Notes under the pieces: generated by a model | What the model was told of the DNA's origin: nothing | The model's input: the letters and a program-made list of their open reading frames with translations, nothing else | Database searches by the model: none | Shown: piece after piece, positions 32,259 through 39,904 of the stretch | How positions within the stretch are numbered: position 1 is the first letter of the stretch | Layout: each line of letters opens with the position of its first letter | Made by a program: the position numbers and the translations under genes | Origin: a virus | Strand: one strand, 5' to 3' | Virus record (IMG/VR): IMGVR_UViG_3300036781_000821 | Location: 27,888 to 91,887 of that record | Length of the DNA stretch: 64,000 nucleotides

Positions 32259-35005
32259 CTGCTTACCTCCTGTGCCATGCTGACCCCTTGAGTTTGGGCG
32301 GCGGCGACGCTAGCACGCCCAGAGTTACCGTACGACCGTCCCGCTTGCTGCGTATGGGCGTGAGCCACGTTAACCGCTTGCGCCTTCGCCGCAAGCTCCA
32401 TTGCCGTCTGACGCGCCCCCGAGCGATTGACGCTGTCCCGCAGACCTTCCAAGTTACTCGTGAACACCTGGCACGTCTCCCGCGCCCGAGACACCGACAC
32501 GTAAAACGCGTCGTGGCGCATGTGGTCGCCGGAGACGATGACGTTATCGACCGTCTTGGACTGTGCAATGTAGCTGGTGGATGCCCAACCGTGTTTCATG
32601 TGCCCGAAGTCGTGATTGATTGAACGACCATCCTTCAGCCGCATCGCCGTCCCGTCCTGCGCCTTCTCCACCTGCACGCGCTCGCCGTTGGTCAGATCCA
32701 AGTCCCGGTCGTTTTTCTTCAGGATCAGGAAATCGCCATCGCAGACTTCGATTGAAGACTGTTTGTACACCGAGAAATTCTTGGCCTGTTTTGCAAGGTC
32801 CACTTCTTTCCCGCCGCGCAACACGCCGTCTTTCCGCACTTCGCCGCCGACGTAGGCAACGCCGTTCTTTGCCGCTGTAACCTCTAAATTCTTTCCCGCA
32901 TTCGCGCCCTTGAAAAATGCCAGTACCAGCCCCGGCTGGTAGAACTCCGCTTTCTGCTTTTCCTCATTCGACCAATTCAACGCTTCCAGTTTTGGAATCG
33001 TCACGCCCTCTTTGGCGAGATCGCCCATTTCCTTTCGCTTTGCGCGGATGGCGGCCGTCAGCTCCTCGACCTCGGCATTGGACGGCGTGACCACCACGGT
33101 ACTGCCGTGCAATTGGGAATGAGCTTCGGCCACCAACGTTGCACGCTCGCGTCGATCCACTTCCTTGATCGTTCCCATTTCTTGCAGCTTGGCGAAGGCC
33201 CGCTCCGGTTCTTTCCACGCATCCTTGACCGCCTCGTGATATGCCGGGAATTGTTCGGGATCTTGCCGCACGTTCAAGTCGAGCATTTTGGACGCGAGAC
33301 GGCTTTCCTTCTCCATCATCCGCAGCGCATCGCACGCGGTTACCGGGCCATGTTGTTCGGTGTCACCAGAGAACATCATCCGCGCACCATAGCGATGGCA
33401 TACGTCCATCAGTTTTTTCATGTCCTCGCCGCCGACCATTCCCGCCTCGTCGACGATCAGCACGCGCCCTTTCATCAGGGCTTGCTCCTCGCGGCAGCCC
33501 AGGAAGCTGGCTATGGTCATGGGATTCTCGACACCTTCCTCGGCCAGCGACTTCACCGCCGAATGCGTTTGCGCCACCACCGTGCAAACCTTTCCGTTTT
33601 GTCCAAGACCGCGCACCATTTCCGCGATCAGGTGAGTTTTGCCCGCGCCGGCGATGCCCTGGACGTTCACCGCCCAATCCGTCGATTGGAACGCCCAGTC
33701 CAAGACTTCCTGCTGTTTTTCGTTCAGGCCCTTGCCCGTGTACGGAATTGTGCCGAGCTTGCCGTGGGCGCCAACGCCCTCATTGACTATCGCGACCATG
33801 TCTTCCTCCCGCTGATACGCTTCCTTGGTCGTGCATTCGCCGTCAACGGCCAACACCGCCTTCGACTCTTTCAGCACGTTCCACACGGTTTGAACGTCCG
33901 AGAAATTGACATGGCCGCGATTAAACCGGAGCGCAGCGGCTAGCACATCGACTTCCTTGGCGACTGAGACTTGCGAGAAGGTGTGTTTAATCGCCGACTG
34001 CACAGCTTCGTGCGCGGACTGGTAGGTGATGTCCTCGCCGCGACCGGAAAGCTCGATGGCGTGATCCCGCGCCGCCCGAAGCCGTTCGCTCATGCCGGGA
34101 AACTTGGCTTCAGCTCGCGCCTTTTGCATGGCAATGACATCGGCGGTGCTAATCTCGATTAAGTTGTCGGGCCGCGTTTCGCGGTACAAGTGCGAGATCA
34201 GGTTGTCCGACGGGTGAATGCCGTGGGGATTTTTGGCCTTGTCGTTCTTGAACGCCTCGACCGCGGCGGCCACAGCCTTCGATCCCTGGCTAAACTCCTC
34301 GCTCTCCTCCTGCCGCACACAGGCCAGACCGAACCCCATTTCCTTGTCGTTCTTGTACGGCATTGTCCGTAGAACATAGCCGCCGTCTATGCACAGCCCG
34401 GCCAGAATGTTGCGGTAGACCTCGGTCGCGAGCGCCTTGGCCTCATACATCTTTTCGGTTTGGAGGGCTTTCCAACGTCCCTCCTCCACATCCTGGGTCA
34501 GGTTCCCGCAGGTCAGATGGCTGTGAAGGTGTGGATCTAGCGCGCGGGAGCAGTCATGTTCAAACCGCGCATAGATCAAATTCCCGGTCAGCCTGGTCTC
34601 GTCTTTTTTCCCGAACAGCCGTACTCGCGTCCCGGCCTGTTTCTCGACGAACTCCATCGCCTCGCTGACGGCCTGCTTGTGCCACTCGGGAATGCGTTCA
34701 TCCCCGCCGATCCGCCACTGGATTGATAGATCCTTCGGGCAGGCGAACACCCAATCGTAAAACGTCCGACCGTTCTCCCGCTCGTGGCTGAATCGTTGGC
34801 GAAGCTTCGCGCCTGTTAAGGGATCAAGACCTTGCCGCATCCTCTCGAAAGCTTGCTCCGTGACCTCACCTTCAAGTCCCAGCAATCGCGCTCCGCGACC
34901 TTTCCACGTGCCAACCGATTGATCGTTTTTGTCGAGGTAATCCTTATAGGAAAGGTGGCTTACGAAGTACGTGTCACCTCGATAGAGGGGCATTCCGTTG
35001 AGCAC
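32255..35005 (-). CDS. MobF/TrwC-type relaxase-helicase
   Basis: 916 aa, GTG start. The relaxase domain (about 1-300) has N-terminal tyrosines in DTYFVSHLSYKDY and the three-His metal site: H150 and H161/H163 in HDCSRALDPHLHSH. The helicase part has Walker A GIAGAGKT (451-458) and DEAGM (520-524), with RecD-like motifs later (YVSVSRARE). Such enzymes nick at oriT, stay covalently bound to the strand and unwind it for conjugative transfer. Finding one beside a complete virion module is unusual. Confidence 0.92.
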   Translation of the reverse strand: MLNGMPLYRGDTYFVSHLSYKDYLDKNDQSVGTWKGRGARLLGLEGEVTEQAFERMRQGLDPLTGAKLRQRFSHERENGRTFYDWVFACPKDLSIQWRIGGDERIPEWHKQAVSEAMEFVEKQAGTRVRLFGKKDETRLTGNLIYARFEHDCSRALDPHLHSHLTCGNLTQDVEEGRWKALQTEKMYEAKALATEVYRNILAGLCIDGGYVLRTMPYKNDKEMGFGLACVRQEESEEFSQGSKAVAAAVEAFKNDKAKNPHGIHPSDNLISHLYRETRPDNLIEISTADVIAMQKARAEAKFPGMSERLRAARDHAIELSGRGEDITYQSAHEAVQSAIKHTFSQVSVAKEVDVLAAALRFNRGHVNFSDVQTVWNVLKESKAVLAVDGECTTKEAYQREEDMVAIVNEGVGAHGKLGTIPYTGKGLNEKQQEVLDWAFQSTDWAVNVQGIAGAGKTHLIAEMVRGLGQNGKVCTVVAQTHSAVKSLAEEGVENPMTIASFLGCREEQALMKGRVLIVDEAGMVGGEDMKKLMDVCHRYGARMMFSGDTEQHGPVTACDALRMMEKESRLASKMLDLNVRQDPEQFPAYHEAVKDAWKEPERAFAKLQEMGTIKEVDRRERATLVAEAHSQLHGSTVVVTPSNAEVEELTAAIRAKRKEMGDLAKEGVTIPKLEALNWSNEEKQKAEFYQPGLVLAFFKGANAGKNLEVTAAKNGVAYVGGEVRKDGVLRGGKEVDLAKQAKNFSVYKQSSIEVCDGDFLILKKNDRDLDLTNGERVQVEKAQDGTAMRLKDGRSINHDFGHMKHGWASTSYIAQSKTVDNVIVSGDHMRHDAFYVSVSRARETCQVFTSNLEGLRDSVNRSGARQTAMELAAKAQAVNVAHAHTQQAGRSYGNSGRASVAAAQTQGVSMAQEVSR

Positions 35006-35445
35006 GTGACCAGCATGAGGCAGCTTGGAAAGAGCGTCAAATTTGGGCTTTTAGGGGATCTGGAGGTAAATCCAGGATAGTGGGCCTCCCCCTATCAGAC
35101 GAGCTACTGAGAAGAGAAACATCTACCCCTAAGCGCTTCGCGCTTGGGAAAACCGCGTTTGCAGGGGCGCGCCAGGACCAGGCTACTCCAGAGGCGCATG
35201 GTATACTGGACTTGAGCTTAGGCTCACGAAAAAAAAACTTCAAAACACAAACTCAAAACCTACACACTTCACAAACTTAAAAACTACACACAAAATTAAA
35301 CTCCAAAAAAAACTTACTCTTTAAAAAACTTCTTCTGCTTTTGCTTTTTGCTGATTTTGGGCTCACCGGCTGGAGCCACCGTTTGAAGAGATGCACCTTG
35401 GAGTAGTGTAGGGACAATCTTCCTGACGGCCGGGTAGGAGATTGT
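35006..35445. other. Candidate oriT / regulatory region with hairpins and a G-free tract
   Basis: No convincing gene. A hairpin at 35128-35148 (CCTAAGCGC, TTC, GCGCTTGGG; one T-G pair) and a second at 35213-35226 (TGAGC, TTAG, GCTCA) precede 108 bases without any G (35229-35336), mostly A with C. It lies directly upstream of the relaxase gene, where MobF oriT sites usually are. Strong strand asymmetry plus inverted repeats fit an origin of transfer; a promoter region is the alternative. Confidence 0.45.
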
Positions 35446-35631
35446 GTGCGTAGACCGCGTTTCGACCCCCATCGGGTCATCAACCAGATTAAGTATTGGG
35501 CCATCGAGATCACGATCCTGGTCCTGTTTTTGAAGTGGCTCGGCGGTTCTCTTTGGCACGAGCTGGGCTTCGATCACTCGGCGGAAGCCAAAGCCGCGCA
35601 GAGCTGTGTTGTGGAACAGCCACGGAGGTAG
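35446..35631 (+). CDS. Small membrane protein, 61 aa
   Basis: One transmembrane helix (YWAIEITILVLFLKWLGG) between a basic N-terminus and a short polar tail. Nine bases separate it from the next plus-strand gene, so they probably share a transcript. A longer minus-strand frame across the region looks less protein-like. Confidence 0.5.
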   Translation: MRRPRFDPHRVINQIKYWAIEITILVLFLKWLGGSLWHELGFDHSAEAKAAQSCVVEQPRR

Positions 35632-35640
35632 AATCAGGCC

Positions 35641-35961
35641 ATGACCGTAGCCGAACTCCGCGAGGCCCTTGCCGGGTATCCCGACGACGCGCCGCTTCAG
35701 ATCCACATGGAGCGATTGCCGGACGACAACGAAGAAGCGTTCGTCGTGAACGTCCAACCGAATTATGCGGGCTGGAGCGAGCGCGAGCATAAGCCCCACG
35801 TCGTGCTGTACGGCGAGCAATTCCCAAAGGACTTCATCGAGACGACCCGCGACCGGGTTGTGGAACGTGCAAAACAGTTCAGCAAATGGGATTGGCCTTA
35901 CGGGATGTGGAACTGGTGGGAAGCGAAACAGTGGAAGCGGACGTTTGGGCGAGGACGTTAA
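35641..35961 (+). CDS. Hypothetical small acidic/aromatic protein, 106 aa
   Basis: N-terminus MTVAELREALAGYPDDAPLQI is typical of small phage/plasmid proteins that fold as an alpha/beta unit (VAELREALxxYPDDxPV pattern). The C-terminus is Trp-rich (WDWPYGMWNWWEAKQW). Function unknown. Last gene of block 1. Confidence 0.65.
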   Translation: MTVAELREALAGYPDDAPLQIHMERLPDDNEEAFVVNVQPNYAGWSEREHKPHVVLYGEQFPKDFIETTRDRVVERAKQFSKWDWPYGMWNWWEAKQWKRTFGRGR

Positions 35962-36047
35962 GGCGTGCTCGATTTGTGCTCGAAGTAATCCGCGCCGAAC
36001 GGCACGGGGCTGACTTGCGGGATTCGCAATTGCTAGAACGATGCCAC

Positions 36048-36073
36048 TGGAAACGCTAAATTCTGTGTTTCCA
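36048..36073. repeat. Inverted repeat beside the tRNA fragment
   Basis: Nine-base arms (TGGAAACGC and GTGTTTCCA, one G-T pair) around an 8-base loop, ending 13 bases before the tRNA-Gly fragment. It could be a terminator or an integrase arm/core site next to the attachment sequence. Confidence 0.5.
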
Positions 36074-36086
36074 ATTTACCGTCGTC

Positions 36087-36131
36087 TTCCCAAGCTGGAC
36101 GTCGCCGGTTCGACCCCGGTCTCCCGCTCCA
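36087..36131 (+). tRNA. 3' fragment of tRNA-Gly(CCC): attachment-site remnant
   Basis: The bases fit a tRNA from position 32 onward: loop TTCCCAA with anticodon CCC (36089-36091), 3' anticodon strand GCTGG, variable loop ACGTC, T arm GCCGG-TTCGACC-CCGGT, acceptor strand CTCCCGC, discriminator T and CCA. The sequence just upstream cannot pair to make the 5' half (CCAGC is needed). A break at the anticodon loop is a common crossover point for tRNA-targeting integrases. By convention the integrated element lies 5' of such a fragment. Confidence 0.75.
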
Positions 36132-36228
36132 ACATCTTCTTTTGCTAGTTGTTGTTAGGCGCAATCTTCGCGCCGCTCTTTTTCCCTCGTGACTCCGCAA
36201 GACTCCAATCGCGCGGTACCCTCGAATT

Positions 36229-37047
36229 GTGGACGCTGCGAAGCCGGTCTCGGAGGTCTTGTTCGAGTCGTACCTTTCCTCGCTCGGTTTGCCGTGGGAG
36301 TACGAGCCAGAGTTCGACGGGAAGCGCCCGGACTACTTGCTCTCGTCGGCTGCTGGTCCGTTCGTCGTGGAGGTTGAGGAGCTTGTCGATCCCGACCCGT
36401 TGCCGAGCGGCGGGTATTCTCCGACGGACGCGGTGCGTGAAGCATTGCGTCGTGGCAAGAAGCAGCTGCGCGGGTGCAAGCACTTGCCGACCGGGATTGT
36501 GGTGTTCAGCGAGTCGTTCTACCGTGGCGTGACGCCCGAGACTGCTGCGTCGGCGGCATTCGGTCCGGGGTTCCAGGATGCGCGACGGCATGACCTCATC
36601 GATCCTTCCGCTCCCGCGTTCCGTTTCCCGTCGCGATACGCTTGCCCGCCGAGCGTGCCCAAGCTTGCGAACCCATTTCTCTCGCGCACAGACAACAAGT
36701 CATTGAGCGCCGTCATCGTTTTGGCCCGGTATGCGCTCAACGACTTCCACCTCGCCGTGTGGCGAGAGCTTGCGGCACGACAGGCACGCGGTGAGCAGAT
36801 AGCGCCGGGTGCGAGCCTCGCGGTTGCTGCCGAGCTCCAGCACTCCGTCCCCTTGACGTACCGGTACGAGAACACGATCCGTGTCGTCGTCTTGGAGAAC
36901 CCGCACGCGAACCTCGCGTTTCCCGACGTGTTCCGTGGTCCGTTCGACCAGCGCTGGACGTGGGAGGATGGCTGGTGCACGCCGACCTGGATCGGCGCGA
37001 CGGCGCACGAATGCTATGCGAGCGGCGTCCCCTTCCACCTGCTCTAA
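36229..37047 (+). CDS. Putative PD-(D/E)XK-like protein, 272 aa
   Basis: GTG start. The N-terminal region PEFDGKRPDYLL followed by GPFVVEVEEL has the spacing of a restriction-endonuclease-like core (PD...ExE rather than ExK), so catalysis is uncertain. The C-terminal region (TRYRYEN-like to FRGPFDQRWTWEDGWCTPTW) is beta-rich and not recognised. Unlike its neighbours it has no clear TATA box before the start. Close to other nuclease genes, so a defence role is possible. Confidence 0.55.
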   Translation: MDAAKPVSEVLFESYLSSLGLPWEYEPEFDGKRPDYLLSSAAGPFVVEVEELVDPDPLPSGGYSPTDAVREALRRGKKQLRGCKHLPTGIVVFSESFYRGVTPETAASAAFGPGFQDARRHDLIDPSAPAFRFPSRYACPPSVPKLANPFLSRTDNKSLSAVIVLARYALNDFHLAVWRELAARQARGEQIAPGASLAVAAELQHSVPLTYRYENTIRVVVLENPHANLAFPDVFRGPFDQRWTWEDGWCTPTWIGATAHECYASGVPFHLL

Positions 37048-37165
37048 CCTGCGACCAGCGCGCCGAGGTGTTCCGCGATCTCGCCCAGGGTCCTGATGCT
37101 GCCGGGTGTTCGCCCGGTCCGGTCGAGGTGGAGGGTCTTGATGCCGAGCGCTCGTGGAATGTCGT
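37044..37165 (-). pseudogene. 3' remnant of a HAD-hydrolase-like gene
   Basis: Minus-strand reading gives HDHDIPRALGIKTLHLDRTG, then TPGSIRTLGEIAEHL and a stop, which matches the C-terminal end of HAD-superfamily hydrolases (D-x2-DI-x-A-x-x-xGhxTh). The 5' part is missing: an in-frame stop lies just upstream. Its last part contains the direct repeat that recurs beside the integrase at 39.9 kb. Confidence 0.6.
37077..37112. repeat. Direct repeat, copy 1 (candidate att core)
   Basis: 36 bp: GATCTCGC, five bases, then a 23-bp block GTCCTGATGCTGCCGGGTGT + TCG. The same arrangement occurs at 39869-39904 with the 23-bp block identical. Lies inside the HAD gene remnant. Confidence 0.75.
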
Positions 37166-37220
37166 GGTCGTGGCGCTAATCGTTCTCGACGTTGAGGAGT
37201 TGTGCAGGCGGGAGGAAAAG

Positions 37221-37228
37221 TTTTTAAC
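37221..37228 (+). promoter_or_regulatory. Archaeal-type TATA box (TTTTTAAC)
   Basis: Centred about 27 bp before the ATG of the EVE-nuclease gene at 37252, which lacks a convincing Shine-Dalgarno; this fits a leaderless archaeal transcript and supports that start. Confidence 0.65.
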
Positions 37229-37251
37229 TGCGGTTCGGGCCGTGCGTGGGG

Positions 37252-38088
37252 ATGACGCGCGCTTGGCTTTCTATCACGACCCTCGAGAATTGGCGCGCGT
37301 GCCAAGCGAGTATGACTTGGGGCGTCAGGGAGAGTGGCGTCTACATGGCCCAGCAGGTCTGGCAGGCTAGCGTAGGCGATAGGCTTTTCGTGTATGTGAC
37401 AAAGAATGGACTGGTTGGCTACGTTGATATCGAATCGGATGTCTTCACGAGCAATGACAGAATTTGGAATGACGACATCTATCCTGTTCGTATCAGATTT
37501 CAAGTCGGTAAGGTCCTTGATTCCCGTAGCGTGATTCCTTTCTCGGAGTTGAAGGGGAAGATCCGCAACGGCGAATCCCACAGTATCATTGCCGATGGAG
37601 CACACTTGTATGGAAAGTCGATGATCCCAATCTCGACAGCCGATGCCGAGCTGCTCTTCAATCTGGTGGAGCGAGGTTTGCCCGCGCCGGGTTGGGAACC
37701 TCCCGAGCAGGTTCCCGCGAAACCACGCGGCGGTGGGCCGATACTCGAAGCGAATCTGGCGAACATCCTTGAGGCGCGTCCGGATGATCTGGAACCAGGG
37801 CTGACCTTGGTGGGGAGAGAGTTTGTTACAGATGTTGGACGGATTGATCTTCTCTACACGGACCGTCAAGGAAACCTTGTCGTCGTGGAACTCAAACGCG
37901 GAAAGCCCACGAATAGCGTGATTGACCAGATCGCGCGGTACATGGGCTGGGTGAAGACGCGATATGCAAAAGAAGATCAAGTCGTCAGGGGTATCATCGT
38001 GGTCGCGAAGAAAGACTTGGCGATTGAATACGCTGCCCACGCGATCCCAAACCTGAGCGTCAGGGAATTTTCTCTCGATATCAAGTAG
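37252..38088 (+). CDS. EVE-domain protein fused to NucS-like PD-(D/E)XK nuclease
   Basis: 278 aa. Residues about 1-120 form an EVE (PUA-like) domain: RAWLSITTLENWR, WGVRE, SVGDRLFVYVTKNGLVGYV, then YPVRIRFQ. The C-terminal domain has the NucS/DUF91-type active site GRIDLLYTDRQGNLVVVELKRGK (D, ExK) and later QIARYMGWVK. EVE domains read modified bases; the nuclease would cut such DNA, giving a type IV restriction-like enzyme. The start at 37252 is set by the TATA box. Confidence 0.8.
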   Translation: MTRAWLSITTLENWRACQASMTWGVRESGVYMAQQVWQASVGDRLFVYVTKNGLVGYVDIESDVFTSNDRIWNDDIYPVRIRFQVGKVLDSRSVIPFSELKGKIRNGESHSIIADGAHLYGKSMIPISTADAELLFNLVERGLPAPGWEPPEQVPAKPRGGGPILEANLANILEARPDDLEPGLTLVGREFVTDVGRIDLLYTDRQGNLVVVELKRGKPTNSVIDQIARYMGWVKTRYAKEDQVVRGIIVVAKKDLAIEYAAHAIPNLSVREFSLDIK

Positions 38089-38090
38089 CA

Positions 38091-38262
38091 GCTTGCCGCT
38101 GTGTTGTACCCGCTTTGTGCGGCCGCGATGCTCGCGCGTGCGGCGTGTTCGTTCATGATGGTGATAGCGTTGCGGCGTAGGGCTTGGAAAGTGACGCCAT
38201 CATCTTAAGCTGGTCCTGTGTTGGCTTGAGATAGCATCGCAGTTGGTCCCGTGCGTGCGCGG
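38091..38262 (-). pseudogene. Degenerate fragment of a tyrosine integrase
   Basis: The DNA aligns with the 39990-40160 part of the intact integrase gene. Minus-strand reading shows RCYLKPTQDQLK, a frameshift, then GVTFQALRRNAITIMNE and AAAQSGYNT, matching GVTFQALRRTAVTLLNA of the intact copy. It is a dead relic of an earlier insertion by a related integrase, at the edge of the HEPN gene. Confidence 0.8.
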
Positions 38263-38263
38263 C

Positions 38264-39370
38264 TTAGTACAGGTATTCGACGGTTGTGAACAGGGTGCGG
38301 AAGAGCGCTCGCTGCACGTCATCGAAGCGATTGTAGATTGTCGGTGCCGTCCCGGTGTTGTGTGCGCCATAGTTGCGGATGCCGTACGCGAGGGCGATGT
38401 CGCATTGCAGCCGGTTGAGGGCTTTCCCCGGTATCGTGAGCGCGCCGTCGAGCGCCTCGCGCAGGGTCGTGTCGAAGTCCTGCTGGAAGGCGTCGTTGAC
38501 AGCTCGGAGCTCCTGGTTCGTGAGCGGTGCGCCTGCCGCGTTGAGGAGGTGTTCCGCATGGTGGATGAACTTCCAGCGCGCAGGATTCTTGAAATGGATT
38601 GATGCGTCGATGACGAGGGCGATGTCGAAGAGGAGGTTGAGTTCGACCTGTCCCGCGAACGCGTTGCTTCTCGTGTGCGCTGGTGCGTCCGTGACGTTCA
38701 TGATTCTGGCGAGGGTGTACGTGAAGAGGAAGAGGGTGTCGATGCTCGGTGGGTTGGTCAAGAATTTCTGTCGGAGATCCGCGAGCGTGAGGTTCCTCGC
38801 GTGCGTGTTGTTGTAGTTGTTGAGGAGTTGCTCGACGTACTGTGCTTGGTGGACGACCCATGCCCGGAATGCTTGGTCGAGGTTGGTGTCGTCAAGGCTG
38901 ACGAGGGCGTATCCAGGCGTGGCTGGGTTCTGTTGGCCTGAGGTGTCGACGTCTTCTTGGAGTGCTTTGTGGCTGATGAGGTAGCCGCGGTCCATGTCGC
39001 GTCGCATGATCGCGGTCATCGCCCAGAAGTAGTACGGTGTGCCTTTGTGGAGGCGCTGGCCGGGATGCGTTTGCTCCCAGGCGAGTGCGGGCTGGAGCGC
39101 TTGTTCCCAGACGCGCTCTCCGTCGACGTAGAGCTGTCCGGCCATCATGCGCTGCCAGAGCGAGATGAAATTGTTGAAGTAATCGTTATGCGCTGCGGGA
39201 TCAGCGGGGTGCTGGTCAAAGTAGTCGCGTGCGGCCGTGTCGAGCTCCGCCCACGGGAGCGCTTGGCCAGTGAAGTACGCGTGGTAGAACTGCTCGAAGA
39301 GGGGCTCGACGGGCGGACCGAGCACGGTCAGGACAACCTGTTCTCCGGCGATGATCGCGAGACGCTGCAA
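38264..39370 (-). CDS. HEPN-motif protein, 368 aa
   Basis: TTG start at 39370 preceded by GGAGG nine bases upstream. All-helical, with many Tyr/Phe/Asn. The C-terminal region has AYGIRNYGAHN: R332 and H337 give the R-x4-H motif of HEPN RNases, followed by an amphipathic helix. The N-terminal 300 residues are not recognised. Beside an EVE-nuclease and inside repeat-bounded cargo, it is likely a defence or toxin protein. Confidence 0.6.
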   Translation of the reverse strand: MQRLAIIAGEQVVLTVLGPPVEPLFEQFYHAYFTGQALPWAELDTAARDYFDQHPADPAAHNDYFNNFISLWQRMMAGQLYVDGERVWEQALQPALAWEQTHPGQRLHKGTPYYFWAMTAIMRRDMDRGYLISHKALQEDVDTSGQQNPATPGYALVSLDDTNLDQAFRAWVVHQAQYVEQLLNNYNNTHARNLTLADLRQKFLTNPPSIDTLFLFTYTLARIMNVTDAPAHTRSNAFAGQVELNLLFDIALVIDASIHFKNPARWKFIHHAEHLLNAAGAPLTNQELRAVNDAFQQDFDTTLREALDGALTIPGKALNRLQCDIALAYGIRNYGAHNTGTAPTIYNRFDDVQRALFRTLFTTVEYLY

Positions 39371-39482
39371 CTGACGGTTCCTCCGGTGGCTGAGGTCTTT
39401 CAGCTCCCCCGCTATTGTAACGATTGGTCACGCTTAAATCTGTTTTGCAAGTGGCGGTCCTCGTCTCGGGGTTGAGAAACCA

Positions 39483-39488
39483 TATAAA
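39483..39488 (+). promoter_or_regulatory. Archaeal-type TATA box (TATAAA)
   Basis: Centred about 26 bp upstream of the second ATG (39511) of the small membrane-protein gene; no Shine-Dalgarno. Selects 39511 rather than 39505 as the start. Confidence 0.65.
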
Positions 39489-39510
39489 GCCGTACTCGTA
39501 AGCTATGGTG

Positions 39511-39783
39511 ATGGTGAAGAGCGATGCTTCGCGTTCGTACCGTGGAGATCGTATCGACTTGCTCACGGCCACCAATTACTGGGAAGTCTTGTTGTCGATT
39601 GTTGTGATTGTGGGTCTGATTTATGGCGCTGGGTATCTTGCCCTGGCGGCAATGGGTCCGTGCTACGCGATCATGTGCGATACGGGTCCGCTTATCTCTG
39701 GTGAAGCTCTTGCGATCTTGCTCATTTGGCTCTTCCGGCGTTGGAGAAGCAAGAACGGCAATGGATTGTTGAAAAAACAATAG
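39511..39783 (+). CDS. Small two-pass membrane protein, 90 aa
   Basis: Hydrophobic segments at about residues 24-45 (EVLLSIVVIVGLIYGAGYLA) and 55-75 (GEALAILLIWLFRRW) with a Cys-containing loop between. Divergent from the HEPN gene. Could be a membrane partner of the cargo; function unknown. Confidence 0.55.
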   Translation: MVKSDASRSYRGDRIDLLTATNYWEVLLSIVVIVGLIYGAGYLALAAMGPCYAIMCDTGPLISGEALAILLIWLFRRWRSKNGNGLLKKQ

Positions 39784-39868
39784 CCTCCACGACTGCTCAT
39801 GGTCGGTCGGGAACGACTGGGGCCAGGGTAACAGTCCGCTCTACGCAACTAGTTTCGAGAAAAAGTGT

Positions 39869-39904
39869 GATCTCGCGTAGCGTCCTGATGCTGCCGGGTG
39901 TTCG
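39869..39904. repeat. Direct repeat, copy 2 (candidate att site next to integrase)
   Basis: Same 36-bp arrangement as 37077-37112 (23-bp block identical, 33 of 36 overall). The integrase stop codon begins at the next base, the normal position of an element-end attachment site. Confidence 0.75.

Noticed and set aside
35314-35820. Minus-strand 168-aa frame with a Lys-rich end
   Set aside because: It is antisense to two plus-strand genes with clearer protein features and has no start signal.
36001-36131. Complete tRNA-Gly with an intron
   Set aside because: An upstream GCGGGAT could pair with six of seven acceptor bases, but no D arm with GG and no 5' anticodon strand (CCAGC) exists before TTCCCAA.
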